A stretch of DNA of 64,000 nt from assembly GCA_025201345.1 (NCBI GenBank), contig JAIXMG010000025.1, positions 434,001 through 498,000 of the forward strand, written 5' to 3'. Position numbers and translations under genes: made by a program. Shown in pieces: positions 32,461 through 44,472 of this stretch; positions within the stretch are counted from its first letter, which is position 1, and each line of letters starts with the position of its first letter. Source of the DNA: Thamnidium elegans (Eukaryota; Mucoromycota; Mucoromycetes; Mucorales; Mucoraceae). The notes below the pieces were generated by a model. The model did not search any database and had not been told where the DNA came from. It saw only the letters and a program-made list of their open reading frames with translations.

Positions 32461-32706
32461 AGTGCTTATGGTACCATTTGCGCCATGCAATTTTTTTTTT
32501 TGGGGGTTTACAGATTTGACCCATCTGCAGGGCTTTTTTCCAAAAGAGACAACTTGTGAATTTACATCCCCACCCCGCGGTAAGAGAAAGCGGAATGGGG
32601 ATGTAAACCCACAACCTGCCTCTCCGGAAAAAAACCACCACGGATGAGTCAAACTGCAAACACACAAAAAAAAAGATTACAAGGCGCAAATGGTACCATA
32701 AGCACT
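32461..32706. mobile_element. MITE-like element with 66-bp terminal inverted repeats
   Basis: The first 66 bp from 32461 and the reverse complement from 32706 align at about 85 percent identity, the outer 24 bp perfectly (begins AGTGCTTATGGTACCATTTG). Inside is a second palindrome, TTACATCCCCA (32562-32572) with TGGGGATGTAA (32596-32606). The whole 246-bp unit can fold as a two-level hairpin and has no credible ORF. I could not identify a target-site duplication. Confidence 0.7.
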
Positions 32707-32809
32707 ACTATTACAGAAAAAAGACTTGATCAGAGTCCCAAAAACTGTAATAATAGTTAGTAAATATCTGGCCAGTTACCTTTTGTAGTTGTGAAGAAAA
32801 AAAAAAGAG

Positions 32810-32841
<32 letters not shown>

Positions 32842-33781
32842 GCAAAAAAGGAAAAAAAAAAACCGGGTCAATTTATACCCGTGATTTGCTGCCATGGTTT
32901 GTGTGACGTGTGACATTTTTGTGTGGCCTTTTTTGTAGTGTTGCCTAGCTACAGTGAAGCTGGACTGGTAACTTTTGGAGGTTAAACTCTAGCAGAGGGC
33001 CACTTAGTAGAGCACTTTTATTTGGGATTTAATCATGTAAACCCTTTAATCAAACGATAGCTGCTATTTTTCTAAAGCCATTTAACCCTAGAAAATAGCG
33101 GTTATCCTTTCGTTGGAACCATACTTGCATCGACACATACGTTTTGAGTTACGGATGCTTCTATGTAGGGGGTTCCTGTTCATTTGATTGGGTATTATCA
33201 TAAATGACTTGTTGAAAGTTTCCGCAGGTAAAAAAAAAAAAAAAAAAAAAAAAAAAGTTAATGAATAAACTCAGAATGTTACAGAGATATGCTTACCGTT
33301 TATATCCTCCAGAGCATATTTAAAGTGAACTAAATCTAATTTATTCAACTAGTTAAAGGAGACTGATGCGACCTGGATGTTCTTTATCATATGACTTTAA
33401 CTGCGTTCCTAGTTTTTGGCTTGATATGCGGAAAATAGTATTGATAGAAAAAAAAAGAAAAAAAAAAAGATTAGGTATTAAGGTATGACAAGAAAATGAG
33501 GGGAGTAAGCAAAAAAAAAAACCAGAAAATCTTGATACGCTTTTGGTTAAAAAAAAAGGCGACGTGTTCTATAAGAGAATACGGACACACGGTCAATCAA
33601 GTTGGTTTAGGAGTAAAACTTCATGTACATATCAATACAGCGTATGATGAATATGTTTGCATTAAATATCAATAAAGAAACAAAAAAGAAAGTAGAGGTC
33701 TTGTGGTACTAACTTTATTTTTTATTTTTACGTTAAAAATCTCTCACGTTACGTTTTTTTTCTTCTTTATCTATTTTTAAT
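32707..33781. other. Intergenic DNA upstream of the alcohol dehydrogenase
   Basis: Contains A-runs (about 32795-32865 and 33230-33256) and mixed sequence near 32890-33220 without any gene I can support. The last 100 bp are poly-T/CT-rich and probably hold the promoter and leader of the dehydrogenase gene. Confidence 0.5.
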
Positions 33782-35272
33782 ATGACGGTTATTACAGAAG
33801 AAAAGTTTATCGGGTATGGTGGTTTACAACCCTATGTTCTTAAAGACGAAACAACTCATTTACAACCCATGGAGTTTGTACCAAGGCCTTTAGAAGACGA
33901 TGAAGTTGAGATTGAAGTATCTGCTTGTGGAATGTATGCTCTTTATATATATATATATACGTAACCTGCACAGTGTTTAACTTTTTTTAAAAAATACATT
34001 TGTAGCTGTGGTTCTGATATTCATCAATTAACCAACGTAAGTTTACCATATGTTGTCATAGTAGTGCGCGTACACTTACTAGTTTTTTTTAATGTAGGGC
34101 TGGAACAGAGCCACGTTTCCAATTATCCCAGGGCACGAATTTATCGGTAAGATCACAGCTGTTGGGTCTTCTGTTAAAACACATTTGATGGGACAACGTG
34201 TTGGCGTAAGTCCAGTATCTAGATCTTGTGGGGATTGTGAGCTCTGTCATAATTTACGTGGTCAATATTGTGCTTCCAAAGTAACTACTTACAATGGTAA
34301 CTTTAAAGGGCACAAAACTTTTGGTGTAAAGTATATTCATGTTACATAATCCATAATGTTTTTAAATTAATTTTTCTTTTTTGTTAGGGTTATGCTAATA
34401 AGGTTCGAGTGCAAGCTACTTGGGCTATTCCTATCCCTGATAGCATTAGAGATATTGATGCTCCTTTGTAAGTAGAGTTTTTTTTTTCCGGGTATGTTGT
34501 ATTTGACTTACTAAAATCGATTCGTCATCTTTTTTTATATTTTTATATTAGGTTATGTGCAGGAATTACAACGTAAACGTTTCCCTTTATTATTATTATT
34601 ATTATTATTTAATACTAATATATACATATTTGTATTAGATACCTTCCATTTAAGCATCAAAATATCGGTAAAGATACATCTGTAGCTGTACTGGGTATTG
34701 GTGGATTAGGCCATCTTGCTGTAAGTTAGATTTACTTGTTTTGCTTCAAAAAAGTACTAAAAAATAATAATATTTAGATTCAATGGGCTAGAGCTAAACA
34801 GTGTAAAAAAGTAATTGCAATCTCTACTTCTGACCATAAGAAAGAAGATGCTATTAAATTGGGAGCTACTGATTTCCTCGTATTAAACCAAGACGGAACC
34901 TATGATCCAAAGTACGCTAAAAGCGTTGACGTTTTATTGGTTTGCGGGTCCGGTAAAAACACCAATTGGACAAAGTTAGTCGAGTTGGTCAAGGTTGCAG
35001 GAAAATTGGTCTTGATTGATCTTCCTGAACAACCACTTGTGATTGAACCTACAGCACTTGTTTATAATAACGTGACTATGGTTGGTACCTATGTTGGATG
35101 TTCTGATGATTTAAAGGAGATGCTGCAATTTGCTGATGAAACTGGTGTTAGACCTTGGGTTACTACAGTTGATAATTCATTAGAAGGTGTTAATCAAGGT
35201 GTTAAAGATTTAATGAATGGTAAAGGTCATTATAGAATTGTTATTGACGGTATTGGTCGTCAAAAAGAATAA
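33782..35272 (+). CDS. Zinc-dependent alcohol dehydrogenase, cinnamyl-alcohol/Adh6 type
   Basis: Seven exons: 33782-33933, 34006-34036, 34098-34325, 34388-34467, 34552-34572, 34639-34720 and 34778-35272; 362 aa. Medium-chain dehydrogenase reducing or oxidising alcohols with NAD(P). Catalytic zinc ligands: Cys52 (in CGSDIHQ), His74-Glu75 (in PGHEFIG) and a later Cys. Structural zinc cysteines lie in SCGDCELCHNLRGQYC. The Rossmann motif GIGGLGHLA follows. The CGSD motif and GHE spacing match the cinnamyl-alcohol dehydrogenase/yeast Adh6-Adh7 branch, usually NADPH-dependent. Exon 5 is only 21 nt. The end of the Rossmann domain reads VDVLLVCGSGKNTNW. The gene converges on the aminotransferase with 44 bp between stops. 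Confidence 0.9.
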
Positions 35273-35316
35273 ATATTTTATTTTAAAACATTTTTTGTTG
35301 CATTATCTCTATAAAT

Positions 35317-36601
35317 TTACAAGCCTTCTGCAGGCCACATCCAACCAAAGGTGTCCTTAATATCACCAGTTTGAATACCACGGTATTCGTTATAAAGCTT
35401 TTCAAAACCAGGACCAATTTTGGTTTGATCTCCTTTACCAATCAAGATTTGTTTTTCACCTTGAACGATCTTACGAACAGGAGTGATGATGGCAGCTGTT
35501 CCACAAGCAGCAACTTCGTCGAATTTACCTTGTTCGATTTCCTCCAAAGAAACGGCTCTTTCTTCAACCTTCCAACCCAACTTTTCTGCAACGTCTTCAA
35601 GTGAAAGACGGGTAACGGATCTCAAAATAGTGTGAGAATTAGGTGTAACAAATGTACGCTTTCCATCAGCATCTAGATAAAGCTTTTTTTTTAGGATACT
35701 TTTTTTTTTTTTTCTCACTGGAGGGGATAAATTATTTTACCGGCGGGAGTAAGTGCAACAAAGTTAGATGTAGAGAACTCATCAATGAAAGTATGAGTCT
35801 TTGCGTCAAGATGAAGCGTAAGAGGGTATCCCATCTTTTTTGCCTTCATAATAGGACCGAAAGTAGGAGCATAGTTGCCACCCAACTTGGCAGCGCCGGT
35901 ACCGAAAGGAGCACCTATATGCAAAAAAAAAAAAAAAATTAATACTCAGTTCAGATACAATTTTAACCATCAACTTTTACTTCTGTCACAATCTTCAAGA
36001 ATAAGAGAATCAACTGGCTCAATACCACCGGTATAGAATGAGCCAACAGGCATAGCAAAAACTACAAAAGTAAATTCAGGGGCAGCACCCATACCAATAA
36101 AAGGTCCACTACCGAACAAAAGAGGACGGATGTAGAGAGAGCCATCAGTTTCCTTAGGAGGTACGTATTCAAGGTTGGCTTCGACAGTACGACGAACACC
36201 TTCGACAAATAAGTCTTCGGGAATGGCGGGCATAAATCCCTTTTCAGCACTGAGAACCATACGGGCTGCGTTGACGTAAGGACGGAAAATACGGACACGA
36301 CCTTCACCGTCACGGAATGCCTTCATACCTTCAAAACACTACACACGCAAAAAAAAAAAAAATACGCGTTTTAGATATATCAATTGATAAAGGAGGGATA
36401 ACTATACTTTACCTGTTGACCGTAGTTAAGACCGGTAGCACACATATGCACCTTTAACAATGGATCTGTTTCCAAAGAACCGGCACTCCAACCAGATTCT
36501 TCAGTCCAGACGTACTTCATGAAACCGTTAATATCTCTGTATTGGAAACCCATGGAAGAGAAATCAAAGGTGGAAGAAGGAGGTGTGACAGGTTTAACCA
36601 T
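35317..36601 (-). CDS. Branched-chain amino-acid aminotransferase (BCAT)
   Basis: Four exons: 36413-36601, 35981-36338, 35741-35914 and 35317-35672; 358 aa. PLP enzyme of fold type IV that interconverts Leu, Ile and Val with their 2-oxo acids. Landmarks: GLNYGQQCFEGMKAFRDG, RIFRPYVNAARM, YIRPLLFGSG, the PLP lysine at residue 192 in GAAKLGGNYAPTF, and IDEFSTSNFVAL and CGTAAIITPVRKI near the end. No clear mitochondrial presequence: the N-terminus MVKPVTPPSSTFDFSSMGF is short and not arginine-rich, suggesting the cytosolic form. Start chosen at 36601; earlier in-frame ATGs lie in A/T low-complexity DNA. Confidence 0.93.
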
Positions 36602-36751
36602 TATATATATATGTGTATACTTTTTATTACAAAGAAAAAAAAAAAGGGAAGAAAAGAGAGAAAAAAAAAGAGTTTTTGGTATTTTTTTTATAAAGGTTTT
36701 TTTTTGACAGCCAATAGGATATGTGATGACTCTTTTTTTATCACTCAAAAA

Positions 36752-37590
36752 TTAATGTGCAGCTGGTTCTGGGTCAGCAATAACGCTTTGATATAAAGTT
36801 CCAATGATTCTAAGAGCATGTAGTCTCTTGGAGATTTCTTCTTTACTGCATTTGTCATCATTTAAGACCTCATCACATACGTCACGTAATACACCTTCAA
36901 TTTCTAACTTGGAGCCTCTCCAAATAGCTTGTAAACCCTAAAAAAAAAAAAACGGTTTAAACATTCAAGTCTAGTCGGCGTTTAACTATTATTTAAACAA
37001 ACCTTAATTGCAGCAGCCTCTTCTAATTTAGCTTTTTCTTCTTCCGTAATACCATTTTCCTCTGCCTTTTGAAGTTCTCCAAATGTAGATTGAAGGTCAT
37101 ATGCTGTACGAAGTGTACCTACAGTTTGACTAAAGATATATCCCTTTTCCTTCATCGAATGAAACATACCACCTAATCCAAAAGCGAATTTTTTACTGCT
37201 GTATTGATTGACCTTCATATTATAAATATATCCAATGGTATGTAATAACTCTACGCCATGATTCTCTAATTTTAAATCCTCCGCTTCCTTTTTCACTGTT
37301 TCTATAAATTGTTGTTCGGTATTAGGTGTGTACAAGTTTAGTTTTTCAATTAATTTTTGGCACAAGATTTCTACTCGTTTGATACGGATCAGGTTTCTGG
37401 CTTGTTCGGCTTCGACTTTTTGAACTTCTTTAGCGGCCTTTTCTTCCGCTGTGAAGGTTTCGGGGTCACCTTCTTCTTCTTCGGCTGTCTCTAGTGCTTC
37501 ACGCATATCTTTACCGATCGAAATTTCACCAATAATGTCGACAAATCTGTCACCGCCAAACGATTGTTTAAAGAAATCCTCAGGATCAAC

Positions 37591-37626
<36 letters not shown>

Positions 37627-38266
37627 GTCAATATTACGAATCATACCCAAAACCAGTATATAAAAACTTACCAAATCCTCCATCAGGTCTAACTCCGTTC
37701 TCTTCGCCTACTTCGTTATATCTCTTTCTTAACTTTGGATCAGAAAGTACTTGATAAGCTTCTGAAAGTTTTTTAAACTATTTAAAAAAAAAGGGGGAGG
37801 GGGTTTTAGAGAGTAGTTTTTATGCAATTTTGAATATAGTACCTTGTCTTCTGCAGTAGGATCATTTCTGTTTTTATCAGGGTGATATTTAATTGCCATT
37901 TTACGGTATGCTTTTTTAATGTCGTCTTGGGTTGCAGTATGTGATATACCAAGTAATTCGTAATATTCGGTAGAGACAGGCTTTTCATCTATTTAACCTA
38001 TTAGAAATGTATATATATATATATATATCACAGTATGTTGATTTACCTGATCCTTTGGTTTTGGTCGTCTTTGGTTTGCTTGGCATAGAACGTGCTGTAG
38101 GTTCTGTAACTGAATATGTATCTACTTTACCACAAGCCCAACACTTTACAGATACTTTTTGACCCATTGAATGACCTTCGGGGAAAAACTCTATTGGTGT
38201 TATACATTGCTTACACGATGATTTAATATATGGTTCTGGTTTTCTTGATTCAAATACTTGTGTCAT
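36752..38266 (-). CDS. J-domain/X-domain chaperone (Caj1/Djp1 class) with N-terminal zinc motif
   Basis: Five exons: 38047-38266, 37843-37988, 37672-37777, 37003-37589 and 36752-36937; 414 aa. The N-terminus has two CxxC pairs (SCKQC and KCWAC) that may bind zinc. The J domain follows (about 78-145): [23 protein letters not shown] in [10 protein letters not shown], and [20 protein letters not shown]. The C-terminal part, with [38 protein letters not shown] and [15 protein letters not shown], is the DnaJ-X domain of Caj1/Djp1 proteins, which in yeast assist peroxisomal and mitochondrial precursor handling. The fourth exon follows a 3' splice site made of adenines only. The CxxC N-terminus is not part of the standard Caj1/Djp1 layout as I know it. 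Confidence 0.9.
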
Positions 38267-38385
38267 TTTATTATTTGAAAAAAAGTAAAAAAAAAAGAAG
38301 AAAAAAAAAAGATCCGGGGTTAAAAAAAATTTATCATGATTTTTTTTTTTTAGTCACAGGATTTAATATATCTGTGCGTCATTTA

Positions 38386-40292
38386 TTAAAGTAGCATACC
38401 AGCAACAGCAGCTGATAACCAAGTACTTAATGAACCACATATTAAAGCAGAAATGGCTAATTGAGATATATCGTCTAATCTAGTTGGAGTTAAAGCACCC
38501 ATGACACCTACTTGCATACCTACACTACCGAAATTTGCAAATCCGCAAAGTGCGTATGTTGAAACTAGTTCGGATCTCAGCGTTAGCTGTCCTTTGTATT
38601 CGTTTGTCAGTTGTTGAAACGCAATAAATTCATTGGACCATATCTTGGTTGCCATCAGTCTACCCACTAACACCAAGTCTTTATTATCAGCACCAATTAG
38701 CCAAGCAATCTATACATTTTTCACTTTGTTAAATATATATATATATCAATACTTAAAAAAAACTTACAGGTACGAAAATATATCCAGTAATTAACTGTAA
38801 TGTTAACTCATTGATATTGACAAAATTACCAAGCCAAGTTAAGAATTGATTGGTAGCGTATAAGATGGCCAAGATAGAAATGATATTGGCTAATATTAAA
38901 AATGAAATCTTGATACCAATATCTGCTCCCTTTCCTGCAGCTTGAAGTAAATTAGTCGTTTCTTCGTCTACATGCACTTGGATTTTTTCTTTAGTTTCTG
39001 ATATCTCGGTCTCTGGGTACCTTAACTTCGATATGGCTACAGAACATGGAATTGACATGATACATGAGGTAAGTAATGCTTGACCTGAAACACCCATAGA
39101 TATATATCCGTATAAAACAGAACCTGATATAGTGGCAAATCCAGATGTCATAATTTGATGGATTTCGGATTTTGTTAATCGACGTAGTAAAGGTTGGATT
39201 AATAAAGGATTTTCGCAACAGCCTAAAAATGGCTTTATATATATATATATGTGTGTATTAGTATTATTTAGGAAATCCTTCTTTTTTTTCTTGCAGGAGA
39301 CTTACTGAAGCAATAGCTACAACTGATTCAGCACCTGATATACCCAACAAGTATATAAAAACCACACTGACTTTACTTAATACCCATTGAATGGTACCTA
39401 AATAGTAAAGCATCTGAACAACAGAAGCAAAAAAGATCAAGGCAGGAAAAACATTTAAAGCAAATGTACCGGCATTTGCAGCAGTTGTTCCGAAAACAAA
39501 TTCTGAACCGTAATAAGCGTTATGTAAAAACGTTTCGACAAATGCTGATACCCATCGAAATAAATCATGTCCAACAGATGTTCTAAATACAAATAGTGCT
39601 AATAAAAATTGTAAAAGGATGGCAGTACTAATGGTATTCCACTGTACGTGTTGACGATGCTATACAGACATATTAACCTTATTTTTGGGTGGTAAAGTTG
39701 TAGTTTATATAATACTTACAACAGATGCGGCAAAAGTCATTATTATAAACACAAACATTCCAAAAAGTGATACAAGTCGTTTTAGGCGAGGCGAGTCTTG
39801 ACTTTCTGGAAATGAAAAGACGATAGATACAATAATGAGAGTGACCAAGATGCCGTAAATAATCGATCGTTTTTTTGGGGTGAGGAATTTTTCTAGTGTG
39901 GATGATACAGAGTTTAATGTCATGACAACGGGACGTGTAACTAGTGTAGTTGAAACATGACAAAATATGATGTACAGAGTAATGTACAAGTAAATGATAC
40001 CAAGTACCAATAGTTCTTGATTATAACCTTTCGGAATTTGCAACGCATATGATGCGCATAAAAATCCGGTAAGTCCGAGCCATATTAAAAAACTATATTT
40101 AAAAATAATAATTAAAAATGGTTCTTTTTTTAAGTGTGTGTAATAAGTACGGTACTGGATATAAATTCGATAAATATTATAAAAGGTTCTTGGTTTGTGA
40201 ACTATTGCACCTTCTTCAATGCTACGAGATTCTGTGCTACCAATGGAGCCTTCCTTTTGGTTAATTGTAATTGTTACGGAATCCTGTTCCAT
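38386..40292 (-). CDS. Concentrative nucleoside transporter (CNT/SLC28 family)
   Basis: Four exons: 39720-40292, 39306-39659, 38768-39232 and 38386-38709; 571 aa. Sodium- or proton-coupled uptake of nucleosides at the plasma membrane. After a soluble N-terminus (1-60) there are about ten or more membrane helices. Family signatures: GTTAANAGTFALNVFPALIF, YYLGTIQWVLSKV, LGISGAESVVAIAS, FLGCCENPLLIQP, SEIHQIMTSGFATISGSVL, GYISMGVSGQALL, LANIISILA, LIGADNKDLVLVGRLMATKI and STYALCGFANFGSVGMQVG. CNT genes are common in early-diverging fungi but absent from S. cerevisiae, which supports the lineage inference. The protein ends soon after the last helix. Confidence 0.93.
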
Positions 40293-40618
40293 TTATAGTA
40301 AAAAAAGTTGAAAAAGAAAAAGAAAGAAAAAAGCAAAATAAGGCAGATGCTTTTCTTTTATATATATGCACACTTGATGCACGTTACTATTTAACATGCA
40401 TTCCCTTATACACTCCTTATAATATTTTATTTTCGTAGTGTTTTACTTTACGCGTTTTTTTGAGCCCCCGAACTACAAATTAACTATAACTCCGTCGATT
40501 GGAGTTTCGGATAGGTTCAATGCTATTGCTATTGCCACACACTCGATAGATATTTCATTTAAACCGTTTAATACCTCTATTAAGTGAATACGTAAAAAAA
40601 AAAGAAAAAAGAAAAAAA
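40293..40618. other. 5' flank of the nucleoside transporter and edge of a dead transposon
   Basis: Includes GATTGGAGTTTC at 40497-40508, whose reverse complement occurs at 41688-41699 on the far side of the Tc1-like pseudogene; this may be what remains of terminal repeats. A purine-rich tract lies at 40592-40616. Confidence 0.4.
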
Positions 40619-41560
40619 CTAATACTTCGTTGGGCCATCTTTGTCATCGATTACTGCCTGGCACCGTCTACCCATGCTGACAACCAGACGCGGGGCAAAA
40701 TCGATGTCCATTCTTCGCCATTCTTCTTCTAAGACAGCTTTCAAATCATTCATGTTATGTATAGAGACTCTCCTCTTTTCAATAAGCAGTTCAAGTGAAT
40801 GCCATGTATGCTCAATGGGGTTCAAGTCGAGACTTTGAGCAGGCCAGTACTCAAAGTCTCTGATTTGATGGGTTTCTTTCCACCATCGAGCATAATTACC
40901 TGTGTGGCAGGTAGCACCATCTTCTTGAAGTATAAAGGTCCTTTTGGTCTTGCCAATCACATCCTTAAACCAAAGCTTGAGCCAAAGTGTTGACATAATT
41001 GTCCTGATCCATAGTGCCTTCAACTATCGAAATTGGGCCGAAACCCCCTCCCCAAATCATGATACCACCGCCACCCCACTTTACAGTAGAGTTATAATTT
41101 TTTTTCCTCGTACCGTTCACCGATCTTACGAAACACTCTTCGACCATGAGAGTTACCTTTCAAGGTGAAACGGGGCTCATCAGACCAAACAATGCTATAC
41201 CAGTGATCTTCAGTCCAATTCATCCGTCCCTTGTTCCAAACCAATCTCGCTCTTTTGTGGTCCTCGGTGAGCCTTGGTTTTGGTGCCGCGTAAAAAGAAT
41301 GGAAGTCAAGTTGGCTAACAGCAGCAATTATGGTATCTCGACAGATGTTAATGTCTACGCGTTCAAGTTCCGTCTGAAGCTCTCTGTAGGAAATAAAAGG
41401 ATCACTCCTACTTGCTCGCTTTAACATATTTTCTGCTCTTCCTTTTACCAGTATCTGTCTAGTTGATACGGTTGATAATGGACTGTACAGTACTGGTTGG
41501 CATATCAACTAGTTTTGCAATCGAAGAAACAGTGTCCTCCTTTATTAAGGTAGAAAACAC
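40619..41560 (-). pseudogene. Tc1/mariner-type transposase pseudogene
   Basis: Minus-strand transposase in several frames. From about 41548: DTVSSIAKLVDMPTSTVQSI (helix-turn-helix), then a stop; RASRSDPFISYRELQTEL; WTEDHWYSIVWSDEPRF with the first catalytic Asp; a frameshift in an A-run near 41098-41105; GGGGIMIWGGGFGPIS; a second shift near 41000; FILQEDGATCHTG with the second Asp; and WPAQSLDLNPIEHTWH with the catalytic Glu about 35 residues later; ends ...CQAVIDDKDGPTKY at 40619. So the D,D,E triad is recognisable but the gene carries at least one stop and two frameshifts. A 12-bp inverted repeat (40497-40508 and 41688-41699) flanks it. Confidence 0.85.
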
Positions 41561-41814
41561 CCCAATATTCGTGGTCTTTTCACTTATTATAAGGTCCACG
41601 GGTACCCTTAACTAGATTGGAGATTGTCATGTCGGTTTAACTAATGGGTTGTATGTTTAAAATAAAGATCTTTATTAAAAGAGGTTTGAAACTCCAATCT
41701 GTGCGATTATATAATCGATGACGAATGTATTACGTACATAAAACAAAACAAAAGCTATTGTTAACATTGTAATTAATGTCATATTATCCCATAGCTATCA
41801 CTACATCCAAGAAG

Positions 41815-42200
41815 CCAAATACAAATTCTTCTTCTACAGACAAAAAGAACGTATGAATGAACAAATGCAGCAGTTAATTGTCAAAAAAAAAATCTTGTAT
41901 GATGATAAAAGTAAAGCAAGTATTGCAAAGTTATTTGGTTTAAACTGACCCACTATCAACAGTGTTATTGAGCGATATTTTGAAAGAAGAACATTGGAGA
42001 ATTTGCCTAGATGCCGAAGAATACCAGCAAATGTAAAGCCCACTGAATATCTCACGAATATTTTAGACAAAGACTGAATTGATTGCTGGGCGTTTTCCTG
42101 ATTTGCAAGTTTGGATAAAGACAATGTTGCACCACACTATTTCGTAATGGAATACACTTCTTTTTTCCCTGTCATCACTATTCAATTTTAAGGATTGGAT
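41815..42200 (+). pseudogene. Second decayed Tc1/IS630-like transposase fragment
   Basis: On the plus strand: MNEQMQQLIVKKKILYDDKS, ASIAKLFGLN, stop, PTINSVIERYFERRTLENLP, the outline of a transposase helix-turn-helix with the A-K-x-F-G-L motif. Further on, DKDNVAPHYFVMEYTSFFPV resembles the second catalytic Asp region (D-N-x-x-P-H). The part between is too short, implying an internal deletion. It lies in the opposite orientation to the neighbouring Tc1 pseudogene and is a different, more diverged sequence. Confidence 0.5.
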
Positions 42201-42860
42201 CCAATAGTACAAAACCACTAAATAGAGCGGATTCAAATATATCAGCACAAATCTTTAAACACTAGCGTAAGCAACCAAATTTCCCAATAATTTTCTGAAG
42301 GACTAACGCGTTATTCCACAGGAAACTTTGACTATTGGCTCGTTCGTGTTCGAACAACCAGTAATTAATATTTTGGTTGCACATTTTCTTTCTTCAGCCC
42401 TACTTTGACAGGAAGACTTTTACCTTTAAGAAGAAGCTCGAAGCCCTCTTCTTGAATTATACCACATTGTTTGTTTAAGAAAAAAACAACATCATCCAAG
42501 AGTTCCTGTTATAAGGTCGAACACACATTGACTCGTTTGTTACGAGACACAGGTGTTCCATTCAGGTCTAGAATCAATAACTAAACGTCTAATGCCTGTT
42601 TTAAACTTTTTTGTTTCCTTTTCAAACAAGCTTTTGTTGAAGTATTTTTTAGTCATTTTCGCAAAAAAAAAAAAAAAAAAAAAAAAAGTTTTTTTCTTAT
42701 CCACTTTTTTAACCCTTTTCCCTTATGTAAGTGGGTGCGTCATTATCAACTGTAGTGCAAAAAGAATATAAAAATCTAGATCCCTTTCCCTTCCCCCTCT
42801 TTTTTTTTTTTTTTCTTTTTCTTTCCTTTTTCTCTTTTTTTATATATATAAAAAAAAAAT

Positions 42861-44472
42861 ATGTCCACAACGATTCAATATAGCTTTAACGTGGATACGA
42901 AACAAGAAATGCCAAATGTTGTCATACTAGATAAAACATATGATATGAATAGTACAAGTACTACAACTACCAATAGTCCAGTAATCTCTTCCCATCACTT
43001 GCAATTAACGAGTTGTGGTTGCAATGAACTTATTACTTCTAATTACAGTTGCAGTGATTGCCAAGACCCGTTTATCGCTATCGAACAGTTACACCAAGAA
43101 ACTGACACTAAAAAGCAGTTGCTTAGTCAGTTACAAAGGCAACAAAACCAAATTAATCATCAACAGATGAAGCAACAAGATGAAATATGTACTTTAAAAG
43201 ATAGTTTAATTCAAAAACAAGAGACAATTGAGACTATGAAATTGGGTATCGAATCATTACATCATGACTTAAAGATATTAAAGATAAAATGTAAAGAAGA
43301 AACAGGCCAAGTGTACAAGATTCAAGAATCTAAAGAAAATATTGAAAAGGAATTATTAGATTTAACAATAAAATTATCAGAAGAAGCAGACATAATGATT
43401 CAAATTGAAAAAAAGGAACAAGTAGTGTTATCGAATAAGAATCGATTATTAGAAAAGGATATACAAGGTGCAGAAATTAAATTAAAAGAAGCATCAAGTC
43501 AATTGAAATTAATTCGTGACAAGATTGAAGATAATAATACAAGTTATTCAACTTTAGATGAACAACCACAACAAAAGGCAGTTTCCAACTTGATTGATAC
43601 TTATACTCGTGCACAAGTAGAAACTATCTTAATGCACGGTTTAGATTTAGGTATCTTTATGGATACATTAGAAGATGATGCTGCTTTAATGGACTTTAAC
43701 GATTTTATTCAAACTCTTTACAAGACTCCACTAAGAAAACTAAATTCTTTAAAATACATGCGTTATTGTATACGTGACGATATCGATCCATGTTTAAGAT
43801 TTGGTCCTAACCCAAGAATAACAACAAAAAAAATAATTGATGCCATTATGGTTAAAAGTTGTTTCATAGAAGAATGTCCTATTGGTTTTGTTCACGATCA
43901 AGCAAACCGTCAATTAAAAGAAGAAGCTTCTGCTAGTCTTTGGGAAAGATTTACTACTTCTACAGTTTTCTTAGGTTGTCAAGCCTGTGGTAGAAATATG
44001 GATAAAGATTCAAGAAACGATTTATTAAAATATAGATTTAGAATATCTTATTTTGATGAATGGGCTTGTATTGATCGTTACTGTCGTGATAGATTACTTG
44101 CTGTTGTCGAGTTCTATCTCTTTATTCGTCATCTTCGTGCTGGTGCATATAAACATCGTTCACTTCATGAATTATATCAACAATTTATTCGACTCAAGTT
44201 ACAAATGTTTTTAACAAGGTATATACGTACATACATTACCTTTATTTATATTAATTCTTTAATCTTAAATTAGAATGGGTGCTTTACCAAACATGTTACA
44301 AACATGCGGTATCAACATGGAAAAAATTGCTACGGCCTTTCATGGTGAAGATATTAACAGTAGTGTTATCTTACTCTCTGATTCAACTTTTGAAAGGTTA
44401 TCTAGTTCAACTGAATCTACCATCACTATTTCAACCGTCGAGTCCTCAAGGACATCTGCATCGTCTTCCTAA
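42861..44472 (+). CDS. Sec2/Rabin-type Rab GTPase exchange factor
   Basis: Two exons, 42861-44218 and 44274-44472; 518 aa. Sec2 proteins activate the Sec4/Rab8 GTPase on post-Golgi vesicles bound for the growing tip. A long coiled coil covers about residues 75-235 (heptads in KKQLLSQLQRQQNQINHQQM, DLTIKLSEEADIMIQIEKKE, LLEKDIQGAEIKLKEASSQL), where the exchange activity of this family lies. The C-terminal domain, with DFIQTLYKTPLRKLNSLKYM, RYCIRDDIDPCLRFGP, FLGCQACGRN, YFDEWACIDRYCRDRLLAVV and EFYLFIRHLRAG, is the region fungal and animal Rabin/Sec2 homologues share. The Ser/Thr-rich tail may be regulatory. It fits functionally with the syntaxin at 3153 but is 39 kb away. Confidence 0.85.

Noticed and set aside
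32338..32689. Several overlapping frames on both strands at the MITE
   Set aside because: Overlap on both strands follows from the element's palindromic structure, not from coding.
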